Assembly (NCBI RefSeq): GCF_009835145.1
Contig: NZ_APKE01000022.1
Coordinates: forward strand, 1 to 64,000
DNA from: Profundibacterium mesophilum KAUST100406-0324
GTDB lineage: Bacteria; Pseudomonadota; Alphaproteobacteria; Rhodobacterales; Rhodobacteraceae
Direction of reading: 5' to 3'
Length of the DNA: 64,000 nucleotides
The number at the start of each line of letters is the position of its first letter. Position 1 is the stretch's first letter. This document shows positions 1-8,382 of this stretch, one piece after another. The notes below the pieces were generated by a model. That model had not been told where the DNA came from, ran no database searches, and saw only the letters and a program-made list of their open reading frames with translations. The translations under genes were made by a program, and so were the position numbers.

Positions 1-13
1 GTGATGGCTTGCT

Positions 14-36
14 CATGCGGACCGTCTAACCGCATG
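14..36. repeat. 7-bp inverted repeat next to palindrome
   Basis: CATGCGG (14-20) and CCGCATG (30-36) form a 7-bp stem around a 9-nt loop and share base 36 with the next palindrome. No T-run follows, so it is not a standard terminator. Confidence 0.35.
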
Positions 37-54
37 GATTCACAATGTGAATCC
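36..54. promoter_or_regulatory. Perfect 9-bp palindrome, possible operator
   Basis: GGATTCACAATGTGAATCC is a perfect inverted repeat: two 9-bp arms around one central A. Each arm contains a GANTC site (37-41 and 49-53), the target of the alphaproteobacterial CcrM methyltransferase. The symmetry and size fit a dimeric repressor site, but I cannot name the regulator. The gene it would control must lie left of the window. Confidence 0.35.
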
Positions 55-421
55 TCGACAATCAGAGTTCTGCAACAACGCCCCGCCGGGCCGACGCGCG
101 CCTGCCCGCTGGCATCGGCGGGCCGGTCCCTACTCCTGATTCAGACCCTGCGCCAGAAGCCGCAGGGTCAGAGGAAGACGATGAAGGATAGGGGGCGCTC
201 ACTGCGAGGATTCTCGCTGCGCCCCTTGCCGTTCCACCGGGTGAGTCGCGGGGGCGCACTCTTGCCACCGTTTTTCCACCCATTTTCCACTTCGACTTGT
301 GCTAAAACCCAGAAAATCGGCCCATTTGGGGTGATACAACACCCCACCCGAAGCGCCAGAAGCGCGGGCGACATATCGCCCAAACACTTTGATTTTAAGG
401 GGAAATCCCCTTGAGGGAATT

Positions 422-498
422 TGGTAGCGGAGGAGGGACTTGAACCCCCGACACGCGGATTATGATTCCGCTGCTCTAACCAACTGAGCTACTCCGCC
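422..498 (-). tRNA. tRNA-Met (anticodon CAU), elongator type
   Basis: Read on the minus strand this folds into a complete 77-nt cloverleaf. The acceptor stem is GGCGGAG against CTCCGCT, with a G-U first pair. The D arm is GCTC/GAGC and the anticodon stem is GCGGA/TCCGC around the loop ATCATAA. The T arm is GGGGGTTCAAGTCCC-like, and the 3' CCA is encoded. The loop gives anticodon CAT. A CAU anticodon can also belong to initiator tRNA-fMet or to lysidine-modified tRNA-Ile2. The base-paired first position argues against the initiator, and the overall sequence resembles elongator Met, but Ile2 is not formally excluded. Confidence 0.9.
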
Positions 499-510
499 AG
501 GATGTGGCGC

Positions 511-539
511 TGGGTAAGTCAGGCCGGGCGGGGCGTCAA
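511..539 (-). promoter_or_regulatory. Candidate sigma-70 promoter of tRNA-Met
   Basis: On the minus strand there is a -35 TTGACG (539-534), a 17-bp spacer and a -10-like TACCCA (516-511). The -10 hexamer ends 13 nt before the mature tRNA 5' end, a typical distance for tRNA promoters. The -35 is strong and the -10 weak. Confidence 0.5.
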
Positions 540-603
540 GATGAAAAGTCGTCGAATATCGCGCGCCGGCGGCAATGAACGTGCGGACCGCGCGGCCGGG
601 ATG

Positions 604-3147
604 TCAGTCATGCGCGCGAAGCACCTGCGCGGGGCGGGCCGCGAGCGGGCGCCATGCGAAGGCCAGACCTGCCAGGAGGGTCAGTGCGACCCCGCCCCCG
701 ATTACCGCGAGCGCCGCCCAAGGGGCAAAGACGAAGCGCGTCTCCATCACGTAATGGCTGACCGCCCAGCCGGCCCCTGCCCCCGCCAGGGCCGCCACCA
801 CACCGGCCGCAGCGCCGAGGATCGCCCAGCGCAGCGCCAGGCTGGCGAGGATCGCACCGCGCGCCGCGCCGACGGTGCGCAGGATCGCCGCCTCGTAGAC
901 CCGCGCGCGGGTGCCCGCCGCCGCTGTGCCAAGAAGCACCACGCCGCCGGTGACGAGCGTGGCGAGCGCACCGTAGGTGATCGCCGCCGCGACCCCGGCC
1001 AGCACATCGCCGACCCGCTCGATCGCGTCGCGCACGCTGATCGCGGTGATGTTCGGGAACGCCTCGCCGACGCTGGAGAGAATCCGCGCCTCGGCCTGCG
1101 GGTCGGCATAGACGGTCGCGATCGAGGAATGCGGCGCCCCGGCCAGCGCGGAGGGATTCATCACCATGACGAACCCGATCCCCGCATTCGAGAAGTCGAC
1201 CTCGCGCAGCGATGTGATCCGCGCCTCGATATCGCGCCCGAGGACGTTCACCGTCAGAAGATCACCGAGCCCGATCCCCATCTCCGCGGCCTCCTCGGCG
1301 GCAAAGCTGACCTGCGCCTCCGCGCCCGCCTCGCTCTCGTCCCACCACGTTCCGGCGGTGATGCGCGTCCCCTCGGGCGGCTCGGCGGCATAGCTGATCC
1401 CCCGGTCCCCGCGCAGCACCCAGTGATCCCCGGCCACCTCGGCCGCCGGCCGCCCGTTGATGTCCGTCAGGATACCGCGCAGCATCGGCGCCGTTTCAAC
1501 GCGGCTGACGCCGGGCTCGGCCTCCAGCATCGCGCCGAAGGCGGCCGTCTGCGCCGGCTGGATGTCGATCATGAAGTAGCTTGGCGCGACCTTGGGCAAT
1601 TCGCGTGCGATGGCCCCGCGCAGGTTGGCGTCGATCTGTCCCACCGCGGCGAGCACCGTGAGGCCCAGCCCGAGCGACAGGATGACCGAGCCGGCCTCGC
1701 CGCCCGGACCGCCGATTGCGCCAAGGGCGAGGCGCAGCGCCGGACGCCCGCGCACCGCCCCCGAGCGGGAGGCCCGCCGCGCGGCCCGGCGCATGAGCGC
1801 GGCAAGCCCCAGAAGCGCGGCGAAGGTCAGCCCGAGACCGAGCGCGGCGTAGAGGGTCAACTGCGCCATTCCCGACAAGGCCGCCGCCAGCCCCACCAGC
1901 ACCGCGACGAGGCTGGCCACGAGCGCCACATCGCCGATACGCGGCCGGGTGCGGCCCGGCGCGTCCATGCCGCGAAAGAGCGCCGCCGCCCGCAGATCAC
2001 GCGCCTGCGCCAGTGGCCACAGGGTGAAGATCGCCGCGGCAAGAAGGCCATAGACCGCCGCTGCGACGAGCGGGCCGGGATGCAGCGCGATCACCGCCGG
2101 CACGGGAAGGCGCGCCTCGATCAGCGGCGCGAGCAGGAGCGGCACGCCGCCGCCCAGCACCACCCCGATAACCGCGCCCAGAAGGCTCAGCGCCCCGATC
2201 TGCATCGCGTAGACAAGGAAGATCACCCGGCCGCTCGCCCCCAATGTCTTGAGAACCGCGATAACTTCGGTCTTTTCCTCCAGATGAGCCCTGACGGCGG
2301 CGCCGACCCCCACGCCGCCCACCGCGAGCCCCGCGAGGCCGACGAGCACGAGGAACGCCGAGAGCCGCTCGATGAAACGGGCCGCGCCCGGCGCGCCGTT
2401 GCGCCTGTCGCGCCAGCGATAGCCGCCATCCTCGATGAAAGCGGCGGCCTCGGCCTTCGCCGCGTCGAGATCGGCCTGCGGCGGAAGACGCAGGCGATAT
2501 TCGGTATCGAAGAGCGTTCCGGGCGCGAGCAGGCCGCTCCCCTCGAGCGCGCTGCTGCGCACCATCGTGCGCGGGCCGATCTCGAAGCCGCTGATCGCGT
2601 TGTCGGGCTCTGCCTCGATCAGCGCCATCAGCACGAACTCCCTCTCACCCAGCGCGAAGACATCGCCCGGCGCGATCGACAGGCGCGCGGCCAGCTCTGG
2701 CGCCATCGCCGCGCCCCTGTGCCGGCCATCGCCATCGAGCGCGGCATCCAGCGACATCGCGGGATCGAGGCGCATCTCGCCATAGAGCGGATAGGCATCG
2801 TCCACCCCCTTGATCTCGGTCAGCGCGCGCCTGGCCTGCGGGCCGGTGCCGACCACCGCCATCGACCGGAAATCGACGATCTCGGAAACCGTGCCAAGCT
2901 GCGCCAGTCCGCGGCGCTCCCGGGGTGTGGCAAAGCGGTAGGTCAGCTCGATCTCGGCGTCACCACCCAAGAGCGCCGCCCCCTCGCGCGCCAATCCCGC
3001 CTCGATGCTCTCGCGCACCGATCCGACGGCGGCGATCGCCGCGATGCCGAGCGCGAGGCAGGCGAGAAAGACGCGAAAACCCGCCAGACCGCCCCGCAGC
3101 TCGCGGGCGGCGATGCGGGCGGCGATGCGAAGGGCGCCGCCGCTCAT
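604..3147 (-). CDS. ABC transporter permease, YbbP/FtsX family
   Basis: 847-residue inner-membrane protein of the MacB/FtsX-like permease type, paired with the ATPase encoded immediately upstream (4-bp overlap). The N-terminus has a basic segment, then a hydrophobic helix (about residues 24-44) and a large periplasmic domain. Two FtsX-type blocks of membrane helices follow, one in the middle and one at the C-terminus. The length and order match E. coli YbbP, whose genes also lie divergent from tesA. The substrate is not established; suggestions for the family include lipid or lysophospholipid handling. The C-terminus ends in the family-typical Pro-Ala-Gln-Val-Leu-Arg segment. Confidence 0.88.
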   Translation of the reverse strand: MSGGALRIAARIAARELRGGLAGFRVFLACLALGIAAIAAVGSVRESIEAGLAREGAALLGGDAEIELTYRFATPRERRGLAQLGTVSEIVDFRSMAVVGTGPQARRALTEIKGVDDAYPLYGEMRLDPAMSLDAALDGDGRHRGAAMAPELAARLSIAPGDVFALGEREFVLMALIEAEPDNAISGFEIGPRTMVRSSALEGSGLLAPGTLFDTEYRLRLPPQADLDAAKAEAAAFIEDGGYRWRDRRNGAPGAARFIERLSAFLVLVGLAGLAVGGVGVGAAVRAHLEEKTEVIAVLKTLGASGRVIFLVYAMQIGALSLLGAVIGVVLGGGVPLLLAPLIEARLPVPAVIALHPGPLVAAAVYGLLAAAIFTLWPLAQARDLRAAALFRGMDAPGRTRPRIGDVALVASLVAVLVGLAAALSGMAQLTLYAALGLGLTFAALLGLAALMRRAARRASRSGAVRGRPALRLALGAIGGPGGEAGSVILSLGLGLTVLAAVGQIDANLRGAIARELPKVAPSYFMIDIQPAQTAAFGAMLEAEPGVSRVETAPMLRGILTDINGRPAAEVAGDHWVLRGDRGISYAAEPPEGTRITAGTWWDESEAGAEAQVSFAAEEAAEMGIGLGDLLTVNVLGRDIEARITSLREVDFSNAGIGFVMVMNPSALAGAPHSSIATVYADPQAEARILSSVGEAFPNITAISVRDAIERVGDVLAGVAAAITYGALATLVTGGVVLLGTAAAGTRARVYEAAILRTVGAARGAILASLALRWAILGAAAGVVAALAGAGAGWAVSHYVMETRFVFAPWAALAVIGGGVALTLLAGLAFAWRPLAARPAQVLRAHD

Positions 3148-3839
3148 TCGGCGGCCCGCGCCGCATCGCCCTGCGCGATGCGTCCATCCTCGAGCCGCAG
3201 CACCCGGTCGCAGCGCGCCGCAAGGTCCGGCGCATGGGTTACCATCACGAGCGTGGCGCCGTGCCGGTCGCGCAGCGTGAAGAGCAGGTCCATGATCGCC
3301 GCCCCGCTCGCCGCGTCGAGATTCCCGGTCGGCTCGTCGGCAAGCAGGATCGCCGGGCGCGGCGCCGCGGCGCGGGCCAGCGCGACACGCTGCTGCTCGC
3401 CGCCCGAAAGCTGCGCGGGGTAATGTGCGGCGCGGTGCGAAAGCCCCACGGCCTCGAGTTCCTCGGCGGCGCGTGCGAACGCGTCACGCGCCCCGGCCAG
3501 TTCGAGCGGGGTTGCGACATTTTCGAGCGCCGTCATCGTCGGGATCAGGTGGAAGGACTGGAACACCACCCCCATATTGGTGCGGCGGAGCCGGGCCAAC
3601 GCATCCTCGTTCAGCGCCGTCAGGTCATGACCCAGCGCCAGGACCTCGCCGGAGCTTGCACGCTCGAGCCCGCCCATGATCATGAGGAGTGACGATTTGC
3701 CCGATCCAGACGGACCCACGAGCCCCAGCGTTTCGCCGCGCGCGACCGACATGTCGATGCCGCGCAGGATCTCCACCGGACCGGCATTGCCCTGCAAGGA
3801 CAGCCGCACATCGCGCAGGGTGAGTATCGGATCGCTCAT
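3144..3839 (-). CDS. ABC transporter ATP-binding protein YbbA
   Basis: 231-residue cytoplasmic ATPase of the LolD/MacB class, partner of the YbbP-like permease encoded downstream. Visible motifs are Walker A (GPSGSGKSS), the Q-loop (VVFQSFHLIP), the signature LSGGEQQRVALARA, Walker B (ILLADEPTGNLD) and the switch His in VTHAPD. The start is fixed by an excellent AGGAGG (complement of 3847-3852) seven bases before ATG. An in-frame upstream extension exists but is antisense to the esterase gene. The start codon overlaps the first possible ATG of the divergent tesA-like gene. Confidence 0.9.
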   Translation of the reverse strand: MSDPILTLRDVRLSLQGNAGPVEILRGIDMSVARGETLGLVGPSGSGKSSLLMIMGGLERASSGEVLALGHDLTALNEDALARLRRTNMGVVFQSFHLIPTMTALENVATPLELAGARDAFARAAEELEAVGLSHRAAHYPAQLSGGEQQRVALARAAAPRPAILLADEPTGNLDAASGAAIMDLLFTLRDRHGATLVMVTHAPDLAARCDRVLRLEDGRIAQGDAARAAE

Positions 3840-3888
3840 GGCCGGGCCTCCTGTCGCCTCTGCCGTTCGATATGGCGCATCCGGGCCG

Positions 3889-4596
3889 GTGCGCAACCTC
3901 GTGCGTGCGGCCGTGGCGGCCGCCGCGCTTCTCGGGGCGCCGGCCATTGCGGCGGCGCAGACGCCGGTGATCGCCGCACTTGGCGACAGCCTGACACAGG
4001 GATACGGGCTGGCGCCCGGCGAGGGGCTGGTGCCGCAACTGCGCGAATGGCTCGCCGCGCGGGGCGCCGATGTCGAAATCGTGAATGCCGGCGTCTCCGG
4101 CGATACCAGCGCGGGGGGGCTGTCGCGCCTCGACTGGACCCTGACCCCCGAGGTCGGCGGGCTGATCGTGGCGCTTGGCGGCAACGATCTGCTGCGCGGT
4201 CTCGACCCGGCCGTCACGCGCGGCAATCTCGACCAGTTGCTCGAGCGTGCCAGCGCGCGCGAAGTGCCGATCCTGCTGGCGGGAATGACGGCGCCGGGGA
4301 ATTTCGGCGCGCGCTACAAGGCCGATTTCGACGCGATCTACCCCGATCTGGCAGAGCGCCACGGCACGCTCCTTCTCGACGATCTCCTTGCGCCGCTGAC
4401 CTCGATCGCCGATCGGCGCGAGGCCCTGCGCCGCTACATGCAGCCCGACGGCGTGCATCCCAATGCACAAGGCGTCGCCCGCATCGTGGAAGCGCTCGGC
4501 CCCGCGGTGCTCGAGTTGATCGCCCGCATGGAGGCGGCTGGGCAGTCCCCGGAGGCGCAGAAGCCCGGAGAGAACGCCACCGCCGCGCCGCGCTGA
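3889..4596 (+). CDS. Arylesterase / lysophospholipase, TesA-like GDSL hydrolase
   Basis: Secreted SGNH/GDSL hydrolase, expected to cleave thioesters, aryl esters or lysophospholipids in the periplasm. The N-terminal (M)RNLVRAAVAAAALLGAPA-type signal peptide ends at an Ala-X-Ala site. The family blocks are visible: GDSLTQGYG (nucleophile Ser), GVSGDT (Gly), GGNDLLRG (Asn) and the D-G-V-H-P-N block with catalytic Asp and His. I favour the GTG at 3889 because it gives a compact signal peptide. An in-frame ATG at 3838 overlaps the ybbA start on the other strand and would add 17 residues; neither start has a strong ribosome site. Its position divergent from ybbAP matches tesA in enterobacteria. 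Confidence 0.85.
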   Translation: MRNLVRAAVAAAALLGAPAIAAAQTPVIAALGDSLTQGYGLAPGEGLVPQLREWLAARGADVEIVNAGVSGDTSAGGLSRLDWTLTPEVGGLIVALGGNDLLRGLDPAVTRGNLDQLLERASAREVPILLAGMTAPGNFGARYKADFDAIYPDLAERHGTLLLDDLLAPLTSIADRREALRRYMQPDGVHPNAQGVARIVEALGPAVLELIARMEAAGQSPEAQKPGENATAAPR

Positions 4597-4688
4597 TCCC
4601 ACCCCGGGGGACGAGAAGGCCGGCGCATGCGCGCTGGCCTTTCCCGCACGCCTGGGAAATGCTGGCCGCGACAGGCAGGGAGGCCGGC

Positions 4689-6095
4689 ATGGATATCATC
4701 GAGGCATTGGCGGATGCGGTCGGGGCGCGGCATGTCCTGACCGGAGCGGATTGCGCGCCCTACGCGTCGGACTGGACCGGCGCCTACCACGCGGAGCCGC
4801 TCGCAGTGATACGTCCGGCAAACACCGCCGAGGTCAGCGCCGTGATGCGTATCGCCGCCGCCGCGGGACAGGCGGTCGTGCCGATCGCCGGCAATACCGG
4901 CCTGATGGGCGGGGCGATCGCGCCGGGGCAGCTTCTGCTGTCTGTCGAGCGCCTCAACGCGATCCGCGAGATCAAGCCGGGCCCCCGCCTCGCGGTGGTC
5001 GAGGCCGGCGTCATCCTCGGCCAGTTGCACGCGGCGGCCGAGGCCGAGGACCTGGTCTTTCCGCTGACCTTCGGCGCGCGCGGATCGGCACGGATCGGCG
5101 GCGCGCTCTCGACCAATGCGGGCGGCTCGAACGTCCTGCGCTACGGCAATACGCGCCAATTGTGCCTCGGGATCGAGGTCGTGCTGCCCTCCGGCGAGGT
5201 GCTCGATCTGATGAGCGAGCTGCACAAGGACAATTCGGGCTTTGACCTGCGCGACCTCTTCATCGGGGCCGAAGGCACGCTCGGGATCATCACCGCAGCC
5301 GTGCTCAAGCTCTCCCCTCGCCCCGCCGCCTATGTCACCGCGATGATCGCCCCGCGCGGTCTCGGCGATGCGCTCGATCTGCTCAACGGCCTGCAGGCCG
5401 AGACCGGCGGCGCGGTCGAGGCCTTCGAATACATGCCCGCCCATTACATCGACACGCACCTGGCCCATGTGCCCGGCGCCCGTCCGCCTTTCGAGGCCCG
5501 CCACGAGGTCAACATCCTGCTGGAGATCGGCGTCACCGCGCGCAGCGATGCAGAGCCCCTGCCCGATGGGACGGTGCCTGCCATGGCCCGGCTCGAGCAG
5601 ACGCTGGGCGAGATGATCGAGAGCGGCGCCGTGCTCGATGCCGTCATCGCCCGCTCCGAGGCGCAGCGGCGCGAGATGTGGGCGCGCCGCGAGATGGCCG
5701 GGGAGCTGTGCTACACCCGCCGTCCCGCGATCCTGACGGATGTCTCCGTTCCCCTCGACGCGGTCGAGCGCTTCCTCGTCCGTGCGGGGCAGCAGATCGT
5801 CGCGCTCGATCCCGATGCCGCGCCCTTCGTCGTCTCGCACTTGGGCGATGGCAACGTCCATTACGCGATCTGGCCGGGACGCGGCGACCCTGACCACCTC
5901 GAGGCGCTGATCGAGCGGATCGAGACGGTGGTGCAGGATCTGGGCGGCAGCTTCTCCGCCGAACACGGTATCGGCCTTGGCAAACGCGGCTCGATGGCGC
6001 GGCGCAAGAACCCGGTCGCGCTCGGGCTCATGCGCCAGATCAAGGCCGCGATCGATCCGCAGGGCATCATGAATCCCGGCAAGGTCCTGCCCTGA
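4689..6095 (+). CDS. FAD-linked 2-hydroxyacid dehydrogenase (glycolate oxidase GlcD / D-lactate / D-2-hydroxyglutarate type)
   Basis: 468-residue flavoprotein with an N-terminal FAD_binding_4 (PCMH) domain, including the FAD loop PIAGNTGLMGG and the TNAGG block, and a C-terminal FAD-oxidase_C domain ending with HGIGLGKRG and the closing DPQGIMNPGKVLP. The C-terminal H-L-G-D-G-N-V-H block is the usual substrate/metal region. It oxidises a D-2-hydroxyacid to a 2-oxoacid and passes electrons to an acceptor. D-lactate, D-2-hydroxyglutarate and glycolate enzymes cannot be told apart here. The ATG at 4689 follows AGGGAGG at ideal spacing. Its stop overlaps the start of the MFS gene (TGATG), so the two are probably cotranscribed. 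Confidence 0.87.
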   Translation: MDIIEALADAVGARHVLTGADCAPYASDWTGAYHAEPLAVIRPANTAEVSAVMRIAAAAGQAVVPIAGNTGLMGGAIAPGQLLLSVERLNAIREIKPGPRLAVVEAGVILGQLHAAAEAEDLVFPLTFGARGSARIGGALSTNAGGSNVLRYGNTRQLCLGIEVVLPSGEVLDLMSELHKDNSGFDLRDLFIGAEGTLGIITAAVLKLSPRPAAYVTAMIAPRGLGDALDLLNGLQAETGGAVEAFEYMPAHYIDTHLAHVPGARPPFEARHEVNILLEIGVTARSDAEPLPDGTVPAMARLEQTLGEMIESGAVLDAVIARSEAQRREMWARREMAGELCYTRRPAILTDVSVPLDAVERFLVRAGQQIVALDPDAAPFVVSHLGDGNVHYAIWPGRGDPDHLEALIERIETVVQDLGGSFSAEHGIGLGKRGSMARRKNPVALGLMRQIKAAIDPQGIMNPGKVLP

Positions 6096-7315
6096 TGTTC
6101 GCACCGCTCAGGATCATCGCCGGCGATCCGGTGCTGCGTCTCGGCGCGTTCTCGATCATCCTGCTCGGGGTTTTCATCTCCTCGATCGGGCCCTACCAGT
6201 CGCTGATCGGGATCGAGGTCTTCGGGCTGAGCGACGGGGCCTACGCGCTCGTCTTCGTCACCGGATCGAGCCTGTCGCTGCTGGTCTCGCTCGCCGTCGG
6301 GATCATCACCGATCGCACCGCCCGGCGCCGCCGCGCGGTGGTCTTCGCCGCGAGTGCCGCGATGAGCGGGGCGCTGGTGATGCTGTCCCTGCGCAGCCTG
6401 CCGGCCTTCCTGCTGGCGCATATGCTGATCTTTCCGCTCGGCAGCACCCTTTTCGGGCAGATCTTCACCATGACGCGGCTCGCTGCCAGCGTGCATCCCG
6501 AAGCCGCGCGGGCGGGGGTGCAGAGCGCGGTGCGGGCGCTTTTCGCCCTGCCCTTCCTGCTGGTCCTGCCGCTCTGGGCGCTGGCCTTCGCCGCCGGCGC
6601 GCCGCTCCTGTCGGTCTATGCCGCGAGCGCCGCCGCCGCGGCCGGCATCCTCGCGATCTTCCTGTGGCGCTGGCCCCGCGACGGCACCGCCAACTGGCCC
6701 GACATCGCCAGCGGTCTCGCCCCCGGCAAGGCGCTTGGCGAACTGGCCGCGCCCCCGGTGCTCGCGCGTGCGCTGCTCCTGGCGGTCGTGCATGGCGGCA
6801 TCGCGCTCTACCTGGTGCTGACGGGGCTCATCCTGTCGGGCGTTCCGGGGCGCGATGCCGGCGACGTGGCGCTTTTCGTGGCCCTCGTGGCGGGCTGCGA
6901 GATGCCGGTGATGCTGATCGCGCCGCGCCTCTTGCCACGCTTCGGGATCAACGGCGTGATCCTCGGGGCGGTTTGCCTCTACGCCCTCTTCCTCCTGGCC
7001 TTTCCGCTCCTGGCGGCCGGCCCGTTTGTCTGGGCGCTGATCGTGCCCGCCGCCTGCGGGGCGGGCGTGATGCTGTCGATGCCGATCCTCTACATCCAGG
7101 ACATGATGGCGGCCCGGCCCGGCGCCGGCGGCGCGCTCGTCTCGCTGGTGGGTCTTGGCGGCCAGGTCGCGAGCGCCGGGGTCTTTGCGCTTGGCAGCGC
7201 CATCGGGGGCTATGGCGCCGCCTCCGCCCTGGGCGCGATGACGGTCGCCTCGGCGGGCGCGCTGCTCTTCTGGATCGACCGGCGGGCGCGGTCCGGGGCG
7301 CGGGCGAAGGCCTGA
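6095..7315 (+). CDS. MFS transporter (sugar-efflux SET-like)
   Basis: 406-residue integral membrane protein with about twelve hydrophobic segments. The loop between helices 2 and 3 carries the MFS-type D-R-T-A-R-R-R-R basic signature. The N-terminal half, with SIGPYQSLIG and TGSSLSLLVSLAVG, resembles the sugar efflux transporter (SetA/SotA) subgroup, but I would hold that loosely. It is translationally coupled to the flavoprotein gene upstream (1-nt overlap), so it may move a substrate or product of that enzyme. It converges on hemC with only 13 bases between stops. Confidence 0.82.
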   Translation: MFAPLRIIAGDPVLRLGAFSIILLGVFISSIGPYQSLIGIEVFGLSDGAYALVFVTGSSLSLLVSLAVGIITDRTARRRRAVVFAASAAMSGALVMLSLRSLPAFLLAHMLIFPLGSTLFGQIFTMTRLAASVHPEAARAGVQSAVRALFALPFLLVLPLWALAFAAGAPLLSVYAASAAAAAGILAIFLWRWPRDGTANWPDIASGLAPGKALGELAAPPVLARALLLAVVHGGIALYLVLTGLILSGVPGRDAGDVALFVALVAGCEMPVMLIAPRLLPRFGINGVILGAVCLYALFLLAFPLLAAGPFVWALIVPAACGAGVMLSMPILYIQDMMAARPGAGGALVSLVGLGGQVASAGVFALGSAIGGYGAASALGAMTVASAGALLFWIDRRARSGARAKA

Positions 7316-7328
7316 GCCGGGGCGCGCG

Positions 7329-8279
7329 TCACTTCCAGTCGAAGAAACCCTCGCCCGCCCGCGCCAGCAGCCCCTCGGCCATCACCCGGCCCATCTCGGC
7401 GCCGTCCTCGGGCGCGCCCTCGCTGCGATCGGACAGGCATTCGGACCCGTCGGTGCGCAGGATCTCCCCGCGCAGCACCATGCGCCCGTCCGCGACGCTC
7501 GCAAGGCCCGCGATCGGGGTCTCGCAGGAGCCGTCGAGCGCGGCGAGAAAGGCCCTCTCGGCCGCCAGCAGCACCCCGGTCGCATCATCATGGATCGCCT
7601 CGAGCATCTCGCCCGCGCGCATGTCATCAGCGCGGCGCTCGATCCCGATCGCGCCCTGCGCCACCGCAGGCAGCATCTCGGTATCGGGGATCGCCCGGCG
7701 CGGCACCTCGTCGGCCCCGAGCCGGTTGAGCCCGGCCATCGCGAGGAAGGTCGCCTGCGCCACCCCGTCCTCGAGCTTGCGCAGCCGGGTCTGCACGTTG
7801 CCGCGGAACTCGACGACCTTGAGATCGGGCCGGCGGTGGAGGAGCTGCGACTTGCGCCGCAGGCTGGACGTTCCCACCACCGTGCCCTCGGGCAACTCGG
7901 CAAGGGAGCCGCCGGTCAGCGAGATGAACGCATCACGCGGGTCCTCGCGCGGCAGGTAGGTGTCGAGCACGAGCCCGCCGGGCTGCGCCACCGGCATGTC
8001 CTTCATCGAGTGGACGGCGATGTCGATCTCGCCGGCCAGCATCGCCTCCTCGATCTCGCGGGTGAAAAGCCCCTTGCCGCCGATCTCCTTGAGCGGGCGG
8101 TCGATGATCCTGTCGCCGGTCGTCTTGATGACGACGATGGTGAAGGCCTCGGAGGGGAGGCGGAAGGCATCGGCGAGGCGCTTGCGCGTCTCCGTCGCCT
8201 GCGCGAGGGCCAGGGGCGATCCGCGTGTGCCGATCTTGAGCGGGGCGTCGGGTGTGGGAAGCTCGAATGTCATGCCCAT
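7329..8279 (-). CDS. hemC: Porphobilinogen deaminase (hydroxymethylbilane synthase)
   Basis: 316-residue cytosolic enzyme that joins four porphobilinogens into hydroxymethylbilane in haem synthesis. The N-terminal K-I-G-T-R-G-S-P-L-A-L-A-Q block, the DRPLKEIGGKGLFT segment, H-S-M-K-D and the T-S-S-L-R-R-K-S-Q-L motif are all present. The dipyrromethane-cofactor cysteine sits in GSCETPIAG near residue 251. The first ATG is used here; a second ATG two codons later (8273) is equally possible, and neither has a clear ribosome site. It is divergent from hemE, with which it shares a roughly 100-bp control region. Confidence 0.95.
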   Translation of the reverse strand: MGMTFELPTPDAPLKIGTRGSPLALAQATETRKRLADAFRLPSEAFTIVVIKTTGDRIIDRPLKEIGGKGLFTREIEEAMLAGEIDIAVHSMKDMPVAQPGGLVLDTYLPREDPRDAFISLTGGSLAELPEGTVVGTSSLRRKSQLLHRRPDLKVVEFRGNVQTRLRKLEDGVAQATFLAMAGLNRLGADEVPRRAIPDTEMLPAVAQGAIGIERRADDMRAGEMLEAIHDDATGVLLAAERAFLAALDGSCETPIAGLASVADGRMVLRGEILRTDGSECLSDRSEGAPEDGAEMGRVMAEGLLARAGEGFFDWK

Positions 8280-8320
8280 GGCTTACTGCCGCACCCCGAA
8301 ACCCGCAACGACAATCCGGG

Positions 8321-8349
8321 TTGACATTGCACCCCCAGACCGGGACCAC
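8321..8349 (+). promoter_or_regulatory. Candidate hemE promoter
   Basis: A perfect -35 TTGACA lies at 8321-8326 in the hemC-hemE divergent region. The hexamer 17 bases downstream (GACCAC) is a poor -10, so this rests mainly on the -35 element and its position about 55 bp before the hemE start. Confidence 0.35.
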
Positions 8350-8382
8350 AGCCGGACGCGCTGAAGAGAGGAACGACTGCAC

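Larger units (their letters stand above)
1..421. other. Left-end non-coding stretch
   Basis: I see no convincing gene here. The open frames have implausible composition and no recognisable domain. Bases 14-54 hold two adjacent inverted repeats, listed separately. From about 270 onward the sequence is visibly less GC-rich than the rest of the window. A 6-bp hairpin, AAGGGG-AAAT-CCCCTT, sits at 397-412, just beyond the 3' end of the minus-strand tRNA, but it lacks a T-tract in either direction. Confidence 0.5.

Noticed and set aside
397-412. AAGGGG-AAAT-CCCCTT hairpin as tRNA terminator
   Set aside because: It has no T-run on the minus strand after the stem; it was only noted in the region description.
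1-414. Plus-strand open frame from the left edge
   Set aside because: No domain, odd composition, and it runs through the inverted repeats and the A/T-richer stretch beside the tRNA.
422-498. tRNA-Met as an integration site
   Set aside because: No integrase, direct repeat or foreign-looking cargo follows within the window.
502-3423. 973-codon plus-strand open frame antisense to the YbbP-like permease gene
   Set aside because: It is Arg/Pro/His-rich nonsense with no domain, produced by high GC opposite a clear permease gene.
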